Positions 62,430 through 64,000 of a stretch of DNA of 64,000 nt are shown here, piece by piece. The DNA comes from Reticulitermes speratus (taxonomy: Eukaryota; Arthropoda; Insecta; Blattodea; Rhinotermitidae). Below the pieces are notes generated by a model. It made no database searches and had not been told where the DNA came from. It saw nothing but the letters and a program-made list of their open reading frames with translations. The translations under genes and the position numbers were made by a program. Position 1 is the first letter of the stretch; every line of letters starts with the position of its first letter. Where the stretch lies: contig JAJKFL010000014.1 of assembly GCA_021186555.1 (NCBI GenBank), positions 40,573,200 through 40,637,199 on the forward strand. Reading direction: 5' to 3'.

Positions 62430-63580
62430 CTGGTAAATGGTTAGAGCAACATAAATAAGATTATTTTCTTTTGATGCATAAAGCAAAAACTTGGGCATAG
62501 ACTAGGATGCGAGTAGACGATAAGAAGCAGAAATGAAGTTAACCGAGGAATTCGGCAGGCCCTTAATGTTGAAGAAAGTTGTTGACTGGGGAGACGGACA
62601 AGAAGTGAAATAAGTGAAACAGGTATGTAGGAAATAGCACATTGATGTAAATATGAGATTAGGATTTGTTCTTAATTCATCATCTGAAAAATGGGAAGGA
62701 TGCTTACCTTATAATCATGCATGAGGTTAAACTTCTGTACATGATTTTCAAGGTTTCTGCAGCAGTGTAGCTGAGGATTCCATTCTGGGATATGATGCTG
62801 CGTCAATGGGTAATCAGATCCCGACATTTCGATGCACTGCAGTGTCCATCAAGGGTCAAAATGTCCTGGGTATTTTCCTGAGACCCTGAAGATTGTGAAG
62901 GGGGCCATCCCACATGTGGGTACACATGGTATGTAAAATGTGAGCACACACTTGAAAAATGCATATAGGCGGAGGCTTTTTTTAATACGGTGTATTCTGG
63001 TGGAAATGTCGATGGATGACTGGTGCTACTGTCTTATAAATTTATTCATATGGTACAGTTGCTCAATAAGTTAGGCTGAATGACCGGCAATAAAGGTTTG
63101 GAAAGGATGTTATGCCTTTTCCTCCAGCATATCACATCTAGCCATTCTGTTAATAAGAATGATAACCTTTGCTACTGGCAAGCACTTTAAGCTGGTTAGC
63201 AGATCAAAAGAGGATAGGAGCACAACTAGAAATGGACTAAGCCTTGAAATTTGGAAGTGATGCCTATTTTAAGGAACTAACTTAACACCCCTGGAAAGAC
63301 TGACAAAACCATCAGGCTAGCCAGTCTCCAGGGCCACCTGATTCAACAAAATGTATCTTTGTTTTTGAAGGTGACAAATTACTTCCACTGGTAGACTATT
63401 GTGAAGTACATGAGAGTATGTTTGTGATTAGACTGGTGAGCCGTAATGAACATGAGAATTCATTTTCAATGTGAAATGCCCATTTGGTTCCAAGAACTTA
63501 CAAAATATCAATAATGACATAACCCCAAAAGTATGATTTATTTTTATTCACTACTAACACTTTTGGTAGCATACCATAAA
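62430..63580. other. Unassigned, one decayed hammerhead-like fragment
   Basis: 62735-62900 has GATATGATGCTGCGTCAATG and GACATTTCGATGCACTGCAG, a decayed repeat relative. Nothing else. Confidence 0.35.
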
Positions 63581-63586
63581 TTAAAT

Positions 63587-64000
63587 CAGTGGTATTCAAC
63601 CTGGGGTATGTGTACCCCTGGGGGTATGCGAAGACATCTTAGGGGATATGTAAAATTAAAAAAAATACATATTTCATGATAAACACTGAATAATCAGGGC
63701 CAGATTTAGGGTTAGCCACAAGAGACCGGACGTAAGGACATGCGATTTGGGAGCGCCATTTCCCCCCCTCTCTCTCTCCTTTATGCGATTCTTATCTGGG
63801 TGGCTAGTTTCATTTTATTCCACATAGTGCATATAATTTTGCTTTGCTAAAATACCTTTGTACCTTTATTAATTTTTATATGATAGGTAATAATATATTT
63901 GTTATTTAATAGCTTGATTCTCCTTTTTCTCATTTAAAACTTATTATTTAATACATTATTTTGGATGTAATTTATTTAACTTATTTTAGACGTAGATTAT
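63587..64000. mobile_element. hAT-type termini at the right edge
   Basis: CAGTGGTATTCAACCTGGGG at 63587 and CAGGGCCAGATTTAGGGTTA at about 63696 are both typical hAT-like ends. Their partners would lie beyond the window or are lost. Confidence 0.45.

Noticed and set aside
1-64000. Retrovirus, LTR element or Polinton remains
   Set aside because: No long direct terminal repeats, gag/pol/env-like or capsid-like text could be seen; the retroelement traces are LINE, SINE and ribozyme-bearing repeats.

Overview
The window is nuclear DNA from an arthropod, most likely an insect with a large, repeat-rich genome. The intron sizes (1-5 kb), the tRNA-derived SINEs, and LINE tails encoding a '...NLRVP'-type C-terminus suggest a cockroach or termite relative. 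That placement is inference from general resemblance, not a match I could run. There is no sign of bacterial gene organisation.

The one host gene I can support is a complete cyclin E (CycE/CCNE) gene on the + strand. Eleven exons are proposed: a tentative 5' UTR exon ending at 29796, a start exon at 32351-32437 (ATG 32424), and nine further coding exons between 34052 and 56805. Every intron has GT-AG ends and the phases agree. They give a predicted protein of 460 residues with a basic KRKR segment, the MRAIL cyclin-box motif, the second cyclin fold and a C-terminal LLTPPPSS phosphodegron. Two E2F-consensus octamers (28910 and 30103) flank the presumed promoter, as expected for a G1/S gene.

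The remainder is repeat landscape. 1-1454 is a satellite with 44-bp units. 1.5-29 kb holds nested and compound SINEs, LINE 3' ends, hAT-like, mariner-like and TTAA-flanked DNA elements, three minisatellites and several long foldbacks. The cyclin E introns and 3' flank are unusually rich in short pogo/Tigger-type elements (TA-flanked, terminal CAGT...ACTG), two of which bracket exon 3 as inverted copies. 61-64 kb carries an antisense LINE fragment and hAT-like ends.

The most interesting signal is a motif family repeated all along the window: CTGANGA, a hairpin, GAAA, a 4-8 base palindrome, then A/C/T and a closing stem. This is the core of the type I hammerhead ribozyme, in the minimal form known from Penelope-like elements and retrozymes. 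Two copies (38290-38335 and 40989-41034) look structurally intact; a dozen or more others are decayed, often as inverted pairs, and they cluster in cyclin E introns.

No retrovirus, LTR element or Polinton was recognised, and no complete tRNA or rRNA gene is claimed.
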